Shown in pieces: positions 17,258 through 27,800 of a stretch of DNA of 64,000 nucleotides. The position numbers were made by a program, and so were the translations under genes. This stretch comes from Pseudomonas sp. PSKL.D1 (GTDB taxonomy: Bacteria; Pseudomonadota; Gammaproteobacteria; Pseudomonadales; Pseudomonadaceae), in contig NZ_CP118607.1 in assembly GCF_028898945.1 (NCBI RefSeq), forward strand, positions 2,280,001 through 2,344,000, given 5' to 3'. How positions within the stretch are numbered: position 1 is the first letter of the stretch; each line of letters opens with the position of its first letter. The notes beneath the pieces are model-generated. The model worked only from the letters and a program-made list of their open reading frames with translations. It ran no database searches and was not told the DNA's origin.

Positions 17258-18270
17258 GAACGCCCCCGTATGCGTACGACGGGGCTGGCGAGGCCATGCC
17301 TGTTGTCGATGTAGCTGGTCCACCCCAGATGTGCACCCTGGCTGCGGCTGAGGCAGAAAGGTGACAAGGCATCCGGTTTTAATCGCAGCTCCAGGTCATA
17401 GGCCATGCCATCGCGCAGCAAGAAGTCGATCAGGGCACGCAATCGGTTGAAATTGACGCCACTGGGCAGCAGCGCACGCAGTTGTGTCTGGTCCAGGTCA
17501 CTGATCAGGAGGGTGAACTTGCTGCTGCGTGTGCGTGTACGGCTGCCGACCATGAACGTGCTGCCCAGGCAACCATTGGCGTGGCCAAGGCGCACTATCT
17601 GCTGGGCCGCACTGGGTACCAGGCGCGTGTCGAACTCACGGACCTGCACGGTCTTGAGGTCAAAGCAATGGGCAATGATACCGGCCACGCTTCCCGGTGC
17701 CCGGCTGCGGCTGGCGATCACACCGGCAAAGCTCAGCAGGCGGCTCCAAGGTAATGCCGTGTCGCCGCGTAACTGGCGATTGTTGAGCCCGATAAGGGCG
17801 AACACATAGTGAGAAAACTGGTCACTGGCACCCGCCTGAAAGCGGATGTAGTAGCGGTATTTGCGCCAGATGCGGTGCAGCAGGCCAAGCAGGTAGTGAT
17901 TGAAGAAGTCAAAGAACGCCGGGCGTACGCCAACACCGTGTGCATGCTCATAGGCCAGCTGCTCCAGGTAGTACGTGGGCAGTGGCGAGTCCGTGCCATG
18001 CAGCCCCATGAAGGTGGTGCACACGCGGTAACGCTCGGTTTCACAAGGCATGCGCTCGGCGCTGAGCACGTCTGCAACCGGAAAGGTCAGGCGCGGGTCT
18101 GTTGCCAGGCGAACACGCAAGCGCGTCGCCGCGTCCGGCCAGCGTGGTTCCAGGTTGTCCCCGTGCAGGCCATGCAGGCGTTCCAGCAACTGGAAAAAGT
18201 TGTACTGGTGCGCCTTGGCGAGCAGCGTATCGGCTAGATCAGCGGTTGTTTGCCGGTCATCAGAGGCCAT
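17254..18270 (-). CDS. tssG: Type VI secretion system baseplate protein TssG
   Basis: A 338-residue TssG, part of the baseplate wedge with TssE and TssF. Diagnostic segments are YNFFQLLERLHG near residue 24, FMGLHGTDSPLPTYY near 87 and FFDFFNHYLLGLLHRIWRKY near 118. Its start overlaps the end of tssF by 37 bp, and its stop overlaps the tssJ start by 4 bp, so these genes are tightly coupled. Confidence 0.95.
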   Translation of the reverse strand: MASDDRQTTADLADTLLAKAHQYNFFQLLERLHGLHGDNLEPRWPDAATRLRVRLATDPRLTFPVADVLSAERMPCETERYRVCTTFMGLHGTDSPLPTYYLEQLAYEHAHGVGVRPAFFDFFNHYLLGLLHRIWRKYRYYIRFQAGASDQFSHYVFALIGLNNRQLRGDTALPWSRLLSFAGVIASRSRAPGSVAGIIAHCFDLKTVQVREFDTRLVPSAAQQIVRLGHANGCLGSTFMVGSRTRTRSSKFTLLISDLDQTQLRALLPSGVNFNRLRALIDFLLRDGMAYDLELRLKPDALSPFCLSRSQGAHLGWTSYIDNRHGLASPVVRIRGRS

Positions 18271-20000
18271 GTGTAGTGCTCATTGTTGGTGGTGTTGATC
18301 ACTTCCAGCCGATGGAAGGAGTTGATGCTGGCGTACAGGGCGAAGAAGTGCGCGAGCACACAACTGAACAGGTACAAGTCGCCTTCGCAGAGAAACGCAG
18401 CCTCGTCGAGCATTAGCCGGCTACGTAGCCCGCGTATGGGTTGGCCGTGGATCAACCAGTCCATGGGAGCGGTGTGCACGTCGCTGATCCCGGCCAGGCG
18501 CTTGTGTGTGGTGCGCGCCTGCTGGATGTCGTGCAGTGCGGCGAAGTCGTAGGCACAAATCACGGCCTTGAGCGAATCTGCCGACAGCAGTGACAGGTAG
18601 TTGAGCGAAAGGTTGGACACCAGCGCCCACTGCAGCTGGCCATCAAGGGCCGGTCGGTAAGGGCGGGTAGGGCGGCAGATGTTGCTGTAGGTAACCAGTG
18701 GCGGTGTGTCATCGGTGATCACGTCGATGTCGCCAATGCTCAGGGCAAGCGGTAGATCACGGTTGGTACAGGTCAGGTCGATGGAGGCGGTTTCCCGTTC
18801 ACCGATGTAGGCATTGGCATCGGCACGAACGAAGGCGATCTGGTGGATCACGCCGTCCCCGCGCAGGGAGTCTTCCATCTGGCAACGGTAATAAAGCGCG
18901 GTTCGGCCATGGACGTGTTCGATCTCGTGGGCGAACGATTCGAAAGGGCGAAAGTGACGCAACATTTCCCCCAGGCTGCCGTCGGCGGTGGTGCGGGTGC
19001 TGATGACCTGATCGACACTGAAAATCTCATAGGCATGCTGCAAGGAGGTCTTGGGCTTCAGTACGGATTGCGCGTTTTGTGCAGAAAGGTCGATGGGCTC
19101 GGCGCTGTGCTGGAACAGGTTGACTGCGGGCGTGCAGAACAGGCTGAAATCGTTGAGGCCGATGCGCATCGAACTCGGCAACTGACGTGTGAACTGAAAG
19201 TCGATGTGTACCTGTTGGCTTTCCTGTGCAGGCCACACCTTGTCCAGCCCGGTCAGGCTGAAAAAATGAAAACGCTGCGGGAACATGAAGTACTCCTGCA
19301 GGATCCGGTAGCCATCAAAGACGTTCTGCGGGTAGGGCAACAGTGCTTCGCCCGGGCTGAAACCTGGGAATTTGAGGCTGCTGGCCGGCAGCTTGCGTAC
19401 TTCGCCGTCAATGGTCACGCTGATGGAACAGACGTACTGCGATAACCACAGGTACAACGTGCGGGCGCAGCGGTCATCGCCGCTGAGGTGGAAATCCAGG
19501 CTGCTGCAGCCCAGTGCATCCAGCGGTCGTTTGACCAGCGTGTCCAGGCTGATGCGTGCAACGCAGCTGTCCAGCGTCTGGGTGGTATTCACCGCGCTGA
19601 TCGCAAAAGGATGGACGTTCACTTCGGTACAGGTGCGGTACTCGCACGCAATGCCGTCAACAGGCCGCGAGAACAGCCGCGCGCCCTTGGGGATGCTGAG
19701 TGCCTGGCTGAGCGTCTGCTCTTGGGGCGTAAAACGAATGATCGTGGCGCTTGGCAGCGGCCGCAGGTAGTTGGGCCACAGCAGCTGCAACATGGGCTGA
19801 GTCAGCTCAGGCAGATCATCTTCGAGTTTCAGCCTCAACCGGGCAGTGAGGAAGGCGAAGCCCTCAAGCAACCTCTCGACATCGGGGTCGCTGCTGTCCT
19901 TGCCCAAGTACCGCGCAAGCTGTGGATTGTCCTTGGCGAAATCCGTGCCTAGCTCGCGCAGGTAGCGAAGTTCTTCGCTGAATCGCTCTTTCAGTGGCAT
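18234..20000 (-). CDS. tssF: Type VI secretion system baseplate protein TssF
   Basis: A 588-residue TssF, the major baseplate wedge subunit. It opens with RFSEELRYLRELGTDFA and DPDVERLLEGFAFLTARLR, and has the family segment LPELTQPMLQLLWPNYLRPL near residue 65; the C-terminus carries the typical FALYASINSFHRLEVI segment. Full length for the family. Its ATG lies 3 bp after the tssE stop. Confidence 0.95.
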   Translation of the reverse strand: MPLKERFSEELRYLRELGTDFAKDNPQLARYLGKDSSDPDVERLLEGFAFLTARLRLKLEDDLPELTQPMLQLLWPNYLRPLPSATIIRFTPQEQTLSQALSIPKGARLFSRPVDGIACEYRTCTEVNVHPFAISAVNTTQTLDSCVARISLDTLVKRPLDALGCSSLDFHLSGDDRCARTLYLWLSQYVCSISVTIDGEVRKLPASSLKFPGFSPGEALLPYPQNVFDGYRILQEYFMFPQRFHFFSLTGLDKVWPAQESQQVHIDFQFTRQLPSSMRIGLNDFSLFCTPAVNLFQHSAEPIDLSAQNAQSVLKPKTSLQHAYEIFSVDQVISTRTTADGSLGEMLRHFRPFESFAHEIEHVHGRTALYYRCQMEDSLRGDGVIHQIAFVRADANAYIGERETASIDLTCTNRDLPLALSIGDIDVITDDTPPLVTYSNICRPTRPYRPALDGQLQWALVSNLSLNYLSLLSADSLKAVICAYDFAALHDIQQARTTHKRLAGISDVHTAPMDWLIHGQPIRGLRSRLMLDEAAFLCEGDLYLFSCVLAHFFALYASINSFHRLEVINTTNNEHYTWPLMTGKQPLI

Positions 20001-20003
20001 GGG

Positions 20004-20414
20004 TTACCTCACACGGGTGTAGCGGTTGTGCCCGTTAACCAACAGTTCGATCTGCAACTGCTCGGCGTGGCTGTTAACCTGCACTTGGCAGTCCAGCCGA
20101 AAATGCAATGCCTGCGGCGAATGGGCATCGGGCAGAGCCTTCAGTGCACGCAACGTAATGCGGGGCTCGAAGTGTTGGAGGGTATGGCGGATGTCGGCAC
20201 TGACCTGACGCAGCAGGTCTTCATTTCCCTGGTCATGGCTGTTGAAATCACGCAGGCCCAGTTCAGGGCTGCTTTGCGAGCAACCCTGGCGCGTGTTGAG
20301 CAGTATCTCGAGGTGGCGCTTGATCACCTCGAACTGGTGCCCCGGGTTTTCGTAACTGGAAAGTGCCCGATTGACAGTTGCCTGGGATGCCATGCGCTCG
20401 AAAAGGCCACTCAT
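20004..20414 (-). CDS. tssE: Type VI secretion system baseplate protein TssE
   Basis: A 136-residue TssE, the gp25-like baseplate protein that starts sheath assembly. It begins MSGLFERMASQATVNRAL and contains VIKRHLEILLNTRQGC near residue 29, the conserved LLNTR motif, and ISADIRHTL-type helix near 75. I chose the ATG at 20414, which overlaps the tssC stop by 4 bp (ATGA); 67 upstream codons are antisense-like sequence within tssC. Confidence 0.93.
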   Translation of the reverse strand: MSGLFERMASQATVNRALSSYENPGHQFEVIKRHLEILLNTRQGCSQSSPELGLRDFNSHDQGNEDLLRQVSADIRHTLQHFEPRITLRALKALPDAHSPQALHFRLDCQVQVNSHAEQLQIELLVNGHNRYTRVR

Positions 20415-21901
20415 TGCGTGTCGAGCCTGCCAACCAGAGAAATCTCGAAGTTCGCGCCCATGTATTTGAAGTGAGGGCGAACCGCCAGCGAAACCTGATA
20501 CCAGCCCGGGTCCCCGGCAACATCCGACACTTCGATTTTGGCGGCCCTCAGTGGTCGGCGGCTGCGCACGTCCGCCGAAGGGTTTTCCTGGTCGGCGATG
20601 TACTGCTTGATCCACTTGTTCAGTTCGGACTCAAGGTCGCGCCGCTCCTTCCAACTGCCTATCTGCTCGCGCTGCAGCACTTTGATGTAGTGCGCCAGGC
20701 GGTTGACGATGAACAGGTACGGCAACTGCGTGCCGAGTTTGTAGTTGGTCTGAGCCTGCTGCCCCTCTGGGGTCTTGGGGAAAGACTTGGGCTTTTGTAC
20801 CGAGTTGGCGGAAAAGAACGCGGCGTTGTCGCTGTCCTTGCGCATGGTCAGCGCGATGAAACCCTCTTCGGCGAGCTCGAACTCCTTGCGGTCGGAGATC
20901 AGCACTTCGGTGGGAATCTTGGCCTGCAACTGGCCCAGGGATTCGTACAGGTGAACGGGCAGGTCCTCAACAGCCCCGCCGGATTGCGGGCCGATGATGT
21001 TCGGGCACCAGCGGTAGCGGGCAAAGCTGTCATTGATGCAGCTTGCCAGCAGAAATGCGGAGTTGCCCCACAGGTAGTTGTCGTGCCGGCCGTCGATGTT
21101 CTCGTCGTAGTTGAAGCTTTTTATGGGTTGCTCCTGCGGGTGATAGGCCGAGCGGAGCATGAAGCGGGGCCCGACCAGGGCCGTATGACGGGCGTCTTCG
21201 CTTTCACGGAATGCCCGCCATTTGGCATGCCGCGGCCCGGCGAAGATGTCCTTGATTTCTTTGAGGTTGGGCAGGTCTTCGAAGCTACGCAGGTTGAAGA
21301 ACTCGGGTGCGGGGGCTGCCACGAAAGGTGCGTGCGACATGGCGCCGACAGAGGCCAGGTAACTCAACAGCTTGATGTCCGGCGACGATGGGCCAAAGCT
21401 GTAGTTGCCAATCATCGTCGCCACCGGTTCGCCGCCGAACTGGCCGTAGCCTGCGGTGTAGACATGTTTGTAGAGCCCGCTGCAGGTAATGTCGGCGGCA
21501 TTTTCGAAGTCGTCGAGCAGGTCGTCCTTGCTCACATGCAGCACTTCCAGCTTTATGTTCTCGCGAAAGTCCGTGCGCTCGACCAAAAGCTTGAGGCTTC
21601 GCCAGGCAGACTCCAACTGCTGGAAGTCAGGCTGATGGAGGATGGCATCCATTTGCTTGCTCAGTGCCCGGTCCACTTCGGTAATCATTTGGTCAACACG
21701 GTATTTGTTGATCGATTGAGCCGGGTCATTGCTTTTCAGGATGTCGGAAATAAAAGCCGCCACGCCTTGCCGGGCAACTTGGTAGCCCTCCTGAGTCGGC
21801 ACCAGGCGGGTTTCTGCCATTATCTGGTCCAGCAATGTGGTGGCGCTGGAAGTGTGAGTGGAAACTTCCGTGGTCAGGGTCGAGCTATTCTGCTTGGGCA
21901 T
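20411..21901 (-). CDS. tssC: Type VI secretion system contractile sheath large subunit TssC
   Basis: A 496-residue TssC (VipB/IglB), the large subunit of the contractile sheath. Family segments are LESAWRSLKLLVERTDF near residue 96, GEPVATMIGNYSFG near 155, and the C-terminal RPLRAAKIEVSDVAGDPGWY followed by AVRPHFKYMGANFEISLVGRL. It lies 17 bp after tssB and overlaps tssE by 4 bp. A long open frame on the opposite strand here is a codon-bias shadow. Confidence 0.97.
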   Translation of the reverse strand: MPKQNSSTLTTEVSTHTSSATTLLDQIMAETRLVPTQEGYQVARQGVAAFISDILKSNDPAQSINKYRVDQMITEVDRALSKQMDAILHQPDFQQLESAWRSLKLLVERTDFRENIKLEVLHVSKDDLLDDFENAADITCSGLYKHVYTAGYGQFGGEPVATMIGNYSFGPSSPDIKLLSYLASVGAMSHAPFVAAPAPEFFNLRSFEDLPNLKEIKDIFAGPRHAKWRAFRESEDARHTALVGPRFMLRSAYHPQEQPIKSFNYDENIDGRHDNYLWGNSAFLLASCINDSFARYRWCPNIIGPQSGGAVEDLPVHLYESLGQLQAKIPTEVLISDRKEFELAEEGFIALTMRKDSDNAAFFSANSVQKPKSFPKTPEGQQAQTNYKLGTQLPYLFIVNRLAHYIKVLQREQIGSWKERRDLESELNKWIKQYIADQENPSADVRSRRPLRAAKIEVSDVAGDPGWYQVSLAVRPHFKYMGANFEISLVGRLDTQ

Positions 21902-21918
21902 GGGGGCGCTCCGCCATC

Positions 21919-22422
21919 TCAGTTTTGTTCCGGCGCGTCAAGCACCAGGTCAAGTTCGTGCGCAAGTTGGTTGCGGGCTTGCTCGTCATTGAGCAGCAGT
22001 TGCAATTGCTTGCGAAAATTTGGCACGTTGCCCATTGGGCCTTTGAGCGCAACCAGTGCCTCGCGAAGCGCCAGCAGCTTGTTCAGTTCAGGAACCTGCC
22101 GGGCGATGCTGTCTGGCCCGAAGTCCTCTATCGACCGGAACTGCAGGGCCACGCCCAGCTCGGCATCGGCCGTGGCGGCAAGCGTGCAGGGCACGGACAT
22201 CGTCAAGCGCACATCGGCGTCGTGCAGTACGTTGTTGAAGGTGTGCTTGTCCACCCGCATGACCGGTCGATCCTCAAGGGAGCGATGATCGTGCTGGCCG
22301 AAATCACCTAGTACGAGCATTTTGTGAGGCAGCTCTACTTCAGCTTGCTCATCGCCGGTAGCCGGTACGTACTTGATGTTGATGCGCTCTTTTGGCGCGA
22401 CGGCTCCACTGTTCTTGGACAT
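21919..22422 (-). CDS. tssB: Type VI secretion system contractile sheath small subunit TssB
   Basis: A 167-residue TssB (VipA/IglA), the small sheath subunit that pairs with TssC. It begins MSKNSGAVAPKERINIKYVP, and carries MLVLGDFGQHDHRSLEDR near residue 31 and the central VDKHTFNNVL segment. It is the first gene of the left-pointing T6SS operon, and its promoter must lie in the spacer shared with tagO. Confidence 0.96.
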   Translation of the reverse strand: MSKNSGAVAPKERINIKYVPATGDEQAEVELPHKMLVLGDFGQHDHRSLEDRPVMRVDKHTFNNVLHDADVRLTMSVPCTLAATADAELGVALQFRSIEDFGPDSIARQVPELNKLLALREALVALKGPMGNVPNFRKQLQLLLNDEQARNQLAHELDLVLDAPEQN

Positions 22423-22756
22423 TGTTTATCAACTTCCTGTTGTTTGTAGGACGCTTCCTACAATTGTGTTTATTTGTCTGTTTAATTTGTGGCTTATGAG
22501 TGTAGGAAATTTCCCACATATGAACGGCTCATTCCTCGGGTGAGGTTAAGTGTTCGTGGGTGCTAAAAAACCATGCATTGGAAAGTGTCCCTCGGTCGAG
22601 GGGCAAGATGTAAAAAAATATTTTTATGTATATGTTCGTGATGATGTAATAGTCTCGTTGCCAATTCGTCTTTTCGGATTGTCTCGCTATTCGTAACATG
22701 TAAGAAAACGCGAACGGTCATGTAGGAACTTTAAAACTTTGCAGGGAGAGCTTGCG
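22423..22756. promoter_or_regulatory. Divergent T6SS promoter region with TGTAGGA dyads
   Basis: This 334-bp AT-rich spacer separates tssB (-) from tagO (+) and should hold both T6SS promoters. It contains two 18-bp dyads, TGTAGGACGCTTCCTACA at 22445-22462 (perfect 7-bp arms) and TGTAGGAAATTTCCCACA at 22501-22518 (one mismatch), 56 bp apart, and a half-site TGTAGGAAC at 22721 just before tagO. A run of A/T at 22608-22640 would suit H-NS-like MvaT silencers. I see no convincing sigma-54 -24/-12 element. The regulator is unknown. Confidence 0.55.
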
Positions 22757-23407
22757 ATGATTACCCGCTATGCCCATGGCGCTGGCCTGGCGTTGATGTT
22801 GTGTTGTGAGCCAGCGTTGGCGGGTGATATGCGGGACTGCCCGCAAATTGTGTCCAACCTGCAACGCCTGGCGTGTTTCGATCAGGCAGCAGGAACACCA
22901 GCACGGCTTGAGGCGCAATCGTGGTCCGCGCCCGAACAGGACGCACCCACGGTTCGCAGGGTGATGGCCAGTGAGGCCCGGCGGGCGCCGGACGACCTGA
23001 CGTTCCGTTTGAGCGCAGACGGAAATGGAGCGCCCGGGCAAGTCCGACTGCTGATCACTGCCCCCGCCATCGCGTCCACAGAGCCCAAAGCCTATCTCGC
23101 AATCAGTTGCGTACAGAACATCTCGCGGTTGCAACTGATCACCGGGCAACCGGTCGATGCGCGTCGGGTCAGCGTACGGCTGCACAGCGAGCGTGGTGCC
23201 ACAGAGGCCACGCCGTGGCAGGTGATGGAGGCTGGCCAGGTGCTGGACGCCGGCCGTGGGCTGCCGGCCATCGCGCAGATCAAGCAGCTGTTTGCCGCCC
23301 ACCGCATCCAGGTCGAAAGCGATCATCCTTCATTCGACGGCCTGAGTTTCGACGCTCAAGGGCTGGACCCGTTGCTCGGCAAGGTGCGCCACGCATGTCG
23401 CTGGTAG
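22757..23407 (+). CDS. tagO: T6SS-associated protein TagO (VasI family)
   Basis: A 216-residue exported protein of the TagO/VasI family. A signal peptide covers about residues 1-24 (ALMLCCEPALAG), and the conserved CPQIVSNLQRLACFDQAAG motif with two cysteines follows directly. I chose ATG 22757 with an AGGGAGAG ribosome site 6 bp upstream over TTG 22739. It heads the right-pointing T6SS operon and overlaps tssA by 13 bp. The role of VasI/TagO is accessory and poorly defined. Confidence 0.82.
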   Translation: MITRYAHGAGLALMLCCEPALAGDMRDCPQIVSNLQRLACFDQAAGTPARLEAQSWSAPEQDAPTVRRVMASEARRAPDDLTFRLSADGNGAPGQVRLLITAPAIASTEPKAYLAISCVQNISRLQLITGQPVDARRVSVRLHSERGATEATPWQVMEAGQVLDAGRGLPAIAQIKQLFAAHRIQVESDHPSFDGLSFDAQGLDPLLGKVRHACRW

Positions 23408-24858
23408 CGCCCGTCTCGGCGCAAGAGATTGCACGCCTGCTTGCGCCGGTGGACGCCGACGTGCCAGTGGGCCTGTTTGATGTAGAAGACGAAACCTACC
23501 AGGCGATTGATCAGGAGATGGTCAAACTCGGAGGGCTGCAGGAGGCAACAATCGATTGGGCCTACATCGAAGAAGCGTCCCGCCTCTACCTGACTCAACG
23601 GTGCAAGCACCTGCGGATTGTCGGGCATCTGAGTGTTGCCTGGTTGCGCGATGGCAGCTGGGAGCGCTGGGTGTTCACGTTGAAACTGCTGGGCGGGATG
23701 CTCGACCGTTACTGGGAAACTGCCCACCCCAAGCCCGGCCCGAAAGGGTTGTTGGGCAAACGCAAGCTGGTCGCCCTGATACTCACGCGGCTGGTCGATG
23801 CGTTGCCCCGCCTGGATCGCTTCAGTTACACCCCAGGCCATGGGGACGATGGCCAGAAGGCTCTGCTGGCGCTGCAGCAGTCGATGGCGCAGGCACACAT
23901 CGAATCTGACGCGGTGGTCGAACTTGAGCAATTGTTGCTGCGGCAAGTGGAGTCGGCAGGTGAAATCGAAGCACCGGCGCCCGCCAAAGCTTCGCGTACC
24001 CGGCATGAACCAGCACCGCTGGCAGAGGTGTTTGCGCCCCCCCACGCCAGCCTTTCGCTGGGCAACGAGCGCGAGACCCGCCGTGCCGTGCTGAGCATGG
24101 CCGAGTTCGTCAACCAGCAGGATGCCTATGACCCGACAGGCTACCTGCTGCGGCGCTTTGGCTTGTGGGCGCACCTTCAGGCGGCACCTGCCGCCAGGCA
24201 GGATCGGCGGACGGAGTTGATGATGGTGCCGCTGGAAATTGTCAGCGTCTATGAAGATGCAGTTGCCGCCAGTGCGGCTGACCTGGCACTTCTGCTGAAG
24301 GTCGAGAAAAGCGTCACGGCATCACCTTACTGGATTCGCGGCGGCTTCCTTGCCGCCACGATTGCCTCTGGCCTGGCGATGGCCGAGGTCGCCGAGGCCA
24401 TTCGCAGTGCCACGGCACGCTTGGTTAACCGCCTTCCGGCATTACAGCAACTGCGCTTCAGCGACGGCACGGTATTCGTGGACGATCAGTGCATGGCTTG
24501 GCTCAAAGGGGCTTCGGGCCGGCCTGAGCAGGCTGCCACGCAAGGCTTCGGCAGCTTGCGTGAAGAGCTGGTCTGCCAGTTGGCGGCCGGCGGTGTCGAG
24601 CCGGTACTGCTCAAGTTGCAGAGCCTGCAAGCCAGCCATCGCTCCCCGCGAGAGCGGTGCCATGCCACGGCGATTGCCGCCGACCTGCTGGCCGAACGCG
24701 GTGTGGCCTGGCTCGCCCAGGACCTGTGCGCCAGTGTTGCCCTGGCCATGCAACACACCACCGCTGATGCCTGGGAGCCGGAGGTGTTCCAGCGCCTGTG
24801 GCAGCTTGGCGCGCCTTCGGTGTTCATCGATCAGAGCAAAGACAAGGAACCTACATGA
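23395..24858 (+). CDS. tssA: Type VI secretion system protein TssA (VasJ-type C-terminus)
   Basis: A 487-residue TssA, which starts or caps tail assembly. The N-terminal ImpA_N domain is clear (LGGLQEATIDWAYIEEASRLY then CKHLRIVGHLSVAWLRDG near residues 40-85), followed by the ALLLKVEKSVTASPYWIRG domain and a C-terminal VasJ-type helical region (WLAQDLCASVALAMQ). I chose ATG 23395; sequence upstream in this frame is the shadow of tagO. The stop overlaps the tssM start (ATGA). Confidence 0.92.
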   Translation: MSLVAPVSAQEIARLLAPVDADVPVGLFDVEDETYQAIDQEMVKLGGLQEATIDWAYIEEASRLYLTQRCKHLRIVGHLSVAWLRDGSWERWVFTLKLLGGMLDRYWETAHPKPGPKGLLGKRKLVALILTRLVDALPRLDRFSYTPGHGDDGQKALLALQQSMAQAHIESDAVVELEQLLLRQVESAGEIEAPAPAKASRTRHEPAPLAEVFAPPHASLSLGNERETRRAVLSMAEFVNQQDAYDPTGYLLRRFGLWAHLQAAPAARQDRRTELMMVPLEIVSVYEDAVAASAADLALLLKVEKSVTASPYWIRGGFLAATIASGLAMAEVAEAIRSATARLVNRLPALQQLRFSDGTVFVDDQCMAWLKGASGRPEQAATQGFGSLREELVCQLAAGGVEPVLLKLQSLQASHRSPRERCHATAIAADLLAERGVAWLAQDLCASVALAMQHTTADAWEPEVFQRLWQLGAPSVFIDQSKDKEPT

Positions 24859-27800
24859 GTCAGATCTGGACGTTGTTCAAGCGCTGGGGGCTGCCCCTGG
24901 CCAGGCGAGTGGGCCTGGCGATGCCCCTGCTGTTGGCCGTGGGGGCAGCGTTGCTGCTGATTGCCATCTGGTGGCTTGGCCCGGATTGGACGTGGCGCGG
25001 CCAGCAACCGTTGTCGAGCATCGCGCTACGCAGTGCCGCCAGCCTGCTGTTGCTGGTACTGCCGTTGTTGATTGGATTGATCGTTCTGCGAATGCGGTTC
25101 CGTCGCTTGCAATCGCAGCATCGGCAGGAGCAGGCAACGCTGGTCGACCCTTGCCTGACGCATGTCCAGGCGCAGGAGCGGGCGCTGGGCCGGTGCATGG
25201 CGAGTTTTCTCGACAATGTCGGTGGTCGTGGCGCCTTGTACCGGTTGCCGTGGTACCTGGTCGTGGGGGCGGAGCGGGCCGGCAAGAGCAGCTTCATCGA
25301 AGCGACTGGGCAAAACTTTTCCCTGACCCGCATCGACAATGTCCAGACCCGCGCGCTGCAGGCTGGGCCCACGGCGTTTCCGGTGGGCTGGTGGATCAGC
25401 GATGATGCCGTGATCATTGACCCGCCGGGTGGGTTTATCACTCAGCCTCTTGCAGATCAGGTGCCGCCCGATGCGTCAGGCGCTGAAGTGGCGCCTGCCA
25501 GCACCCAGGCACGGCTTTGGAATCACCTGCTGCAATGGCTGGTGCGCAATCGAAGCCGCAGAGCCATCAACGGCTTACTGTTGGTGGTGGACCTTCCAGC
25601 CTTGCTGCAAGGCTCCCCCGCACAACGTCGTGCGTTGGCCCAGGTACTGCGCACACGCCTGCATGAGGTGAGCTGCGAACTGGGTGCGCGCTTGCCCCTG
25701 TACGTGGTACTGAGCAAGTTCGATCAACTGGACGGTTTCGACCCGTTTTATGCTCGCCTTTCTGCCGAAAAGCGAGAGGATGTGCTGGGCTTTACCTTTG
25801 AGCCAGATGCCACCGCAGCATTCGACGCCTGGCTTGGCGAGTTTGCCGAACAGTACGACGGTTTGCTCGCACGGGTGCACGAACAGGCCATGGCTTTGCT
25901 ACAAGCCCAAACTTGTGCAGAGCCACGTGCACGAATGCTGTCCTTGCTGACGCAGTTGAATGGCTTGCGTCCACTGCTGCTGAAGTTCCTGCGTGAGACG
26001 CTGGCGAGCGACCCGTTCAACACGCCTGCCTGGGTCCGTGGTGTTTACTGGTCATCAGCAGTGCAGCGAGGGGAATTGTGCAATGCGTTTGTGCGCAAGG
26101 CTGCGCAGCCCTACCCAACAGGGTTGCCGGAGGACGAAAGCCGGGCACGGGAACAGACGTTGCCCCATTTTATCCAGCATGTCTTTGCGCGGGTCATCTA
26201 CAAAGAGTCCGGGCTGGCGGGCGATAACGAGCGGGTTGCGCGCAGCAAGCAGCGCTTGTTGTGGGTCGGTTCCGGCGTTGGTGTACTGGCGCTTGCCGTG
26301 GCTTTCGCAGGCTGGCGCAGCTATTTCGAGAGCAATGCCACCAATGCGGCTGCGGTACTGGCCAAAAGTCGTGACTTCAGCCAGTCCGAGGTGGATCAGC
26401 GGCTGGACCCGACCGGGCGTAACCTGCTGCTGCCACTGGATCGGATCAGCAACGCGGTGGCGGTGTTCGGGCAGTATCGCGAGGCTTGGCCCGGGGTCGC
26501 GGACCTTGGGCTGTACCAGGGGCGGGTGATCGGCCCGCTCGTCGACGAGGTCTACCTGAAACTGCTCTCGCAACGCTTCTTGCCGGCAATTGCCAGTGGT
26601 GTTGTCGAGGCAATGAGCGCGGCGCCGCCCGGTAGCGATCAACAGCTGGAAGCGTTGCGGGTCTATCGCATGCTTGAGGATCGACAAAATCGCCGGCCAG
26701 CGGTGGTGGAACAATGGATGGCCACACAGTGGCAGGCCGCGTACCCGGGGCAGGGGCAGTTGCAGCGTGATCTGATGAGCCATCTGACGTATGCCCTGGC
26801 TTACGCTGACGCCGAGCTGCCGCAGTTCCGTCAGCCTGTCAGTGAGGTGCAGCAATCCCTGCGTGAAGTACCTCTGGCGCAACGGGTGTATGACAACCTC
26901 AAGCGGCAGTCCCTGAGCGACCTGCACGCGGGCCTTGACCTGCGCAAACAGGTTGGCCCGGCCTTCGACAGCATTTACCAGCCGGCCTCGGCGACACAGC
27001 GCGATGAAGGCAGCCTGCTGTTGATGCCCATGCTCACGGCAAAGGGCCTGCGCGATTATGTCGAACCCCGTAGCCAGCAACTCACCGACATGGCGATGAT
27101 CGACCAGTGGGTACTGGGTGAACGCAGGCACATTGACTACTCGACTGCCGACCGTAACGCGCTGGCCGAGCGCGTTCGCAGCCTCTACAGCAGCGATTAC
27201 ATAGACCGTTGGCAGCGTGCGCTGAATGCATTGGTCGTGAAGGATTTTCGTGATCTGGACCATGGCGTTGTGGTGCTTGAACAACTGATTGGCCCTGCAA
27301 CGCCGCTGCGCAGGCTGCTGGAGACCGTGCAGGAAAACACCCGGTTCCCGTCATTACCCACGGTAACGGCAAAAGGTGAGTTGGCCGCAATCAGCCCAGG
27401 TCAGGCAGCTCAGGCTCAGGGTATTCACCGGGCATTCGCGGACCTCAACGGCTTGTTGCAACCGAAGGGAGAAAAGCCCAGCGAGTACGAAGACACGATC
27501 AGCGCCATTGCCAATGTTCATGATTTTCTCAGGGCTATCCAGGGCAACCCCGATCGGGGCGATGCCGCGCTGCAGGCGGTGATGCAACGCTTCTCGATGA
27601 CTGCGCCTGACCCGGTCGGCGCATTGCAACGGGTTGCCACGGGGTTGCCGGCCCCCATCAATCATCAAGTCAGAAAAGTCGCCGAACAGTCAGCCCGCGT
27701 GCTGAACATCGAAGCGATACGCGAGCTGGACCGCCGGTGGGATGCAGAGGTCTACAGTTACTTCCAGCAGCGACTGGCGGGGCGTTATCCCTTCGTGATT

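Noticed and set aside
20378..22288. A 636-codon open frame on the + strand opposite tssC/tssB
   Set aside because: It is antisense to clearly recognisable T6SS genes, has no family resemblance and reflects GC-rich codon bias.
22423..22756. Sigma-54 promoter for the T6SS operons
   Set aside because: No TGGCAC-N5-TTGC match was found in either direction, and no sigma-54 activator gene lies in the window.
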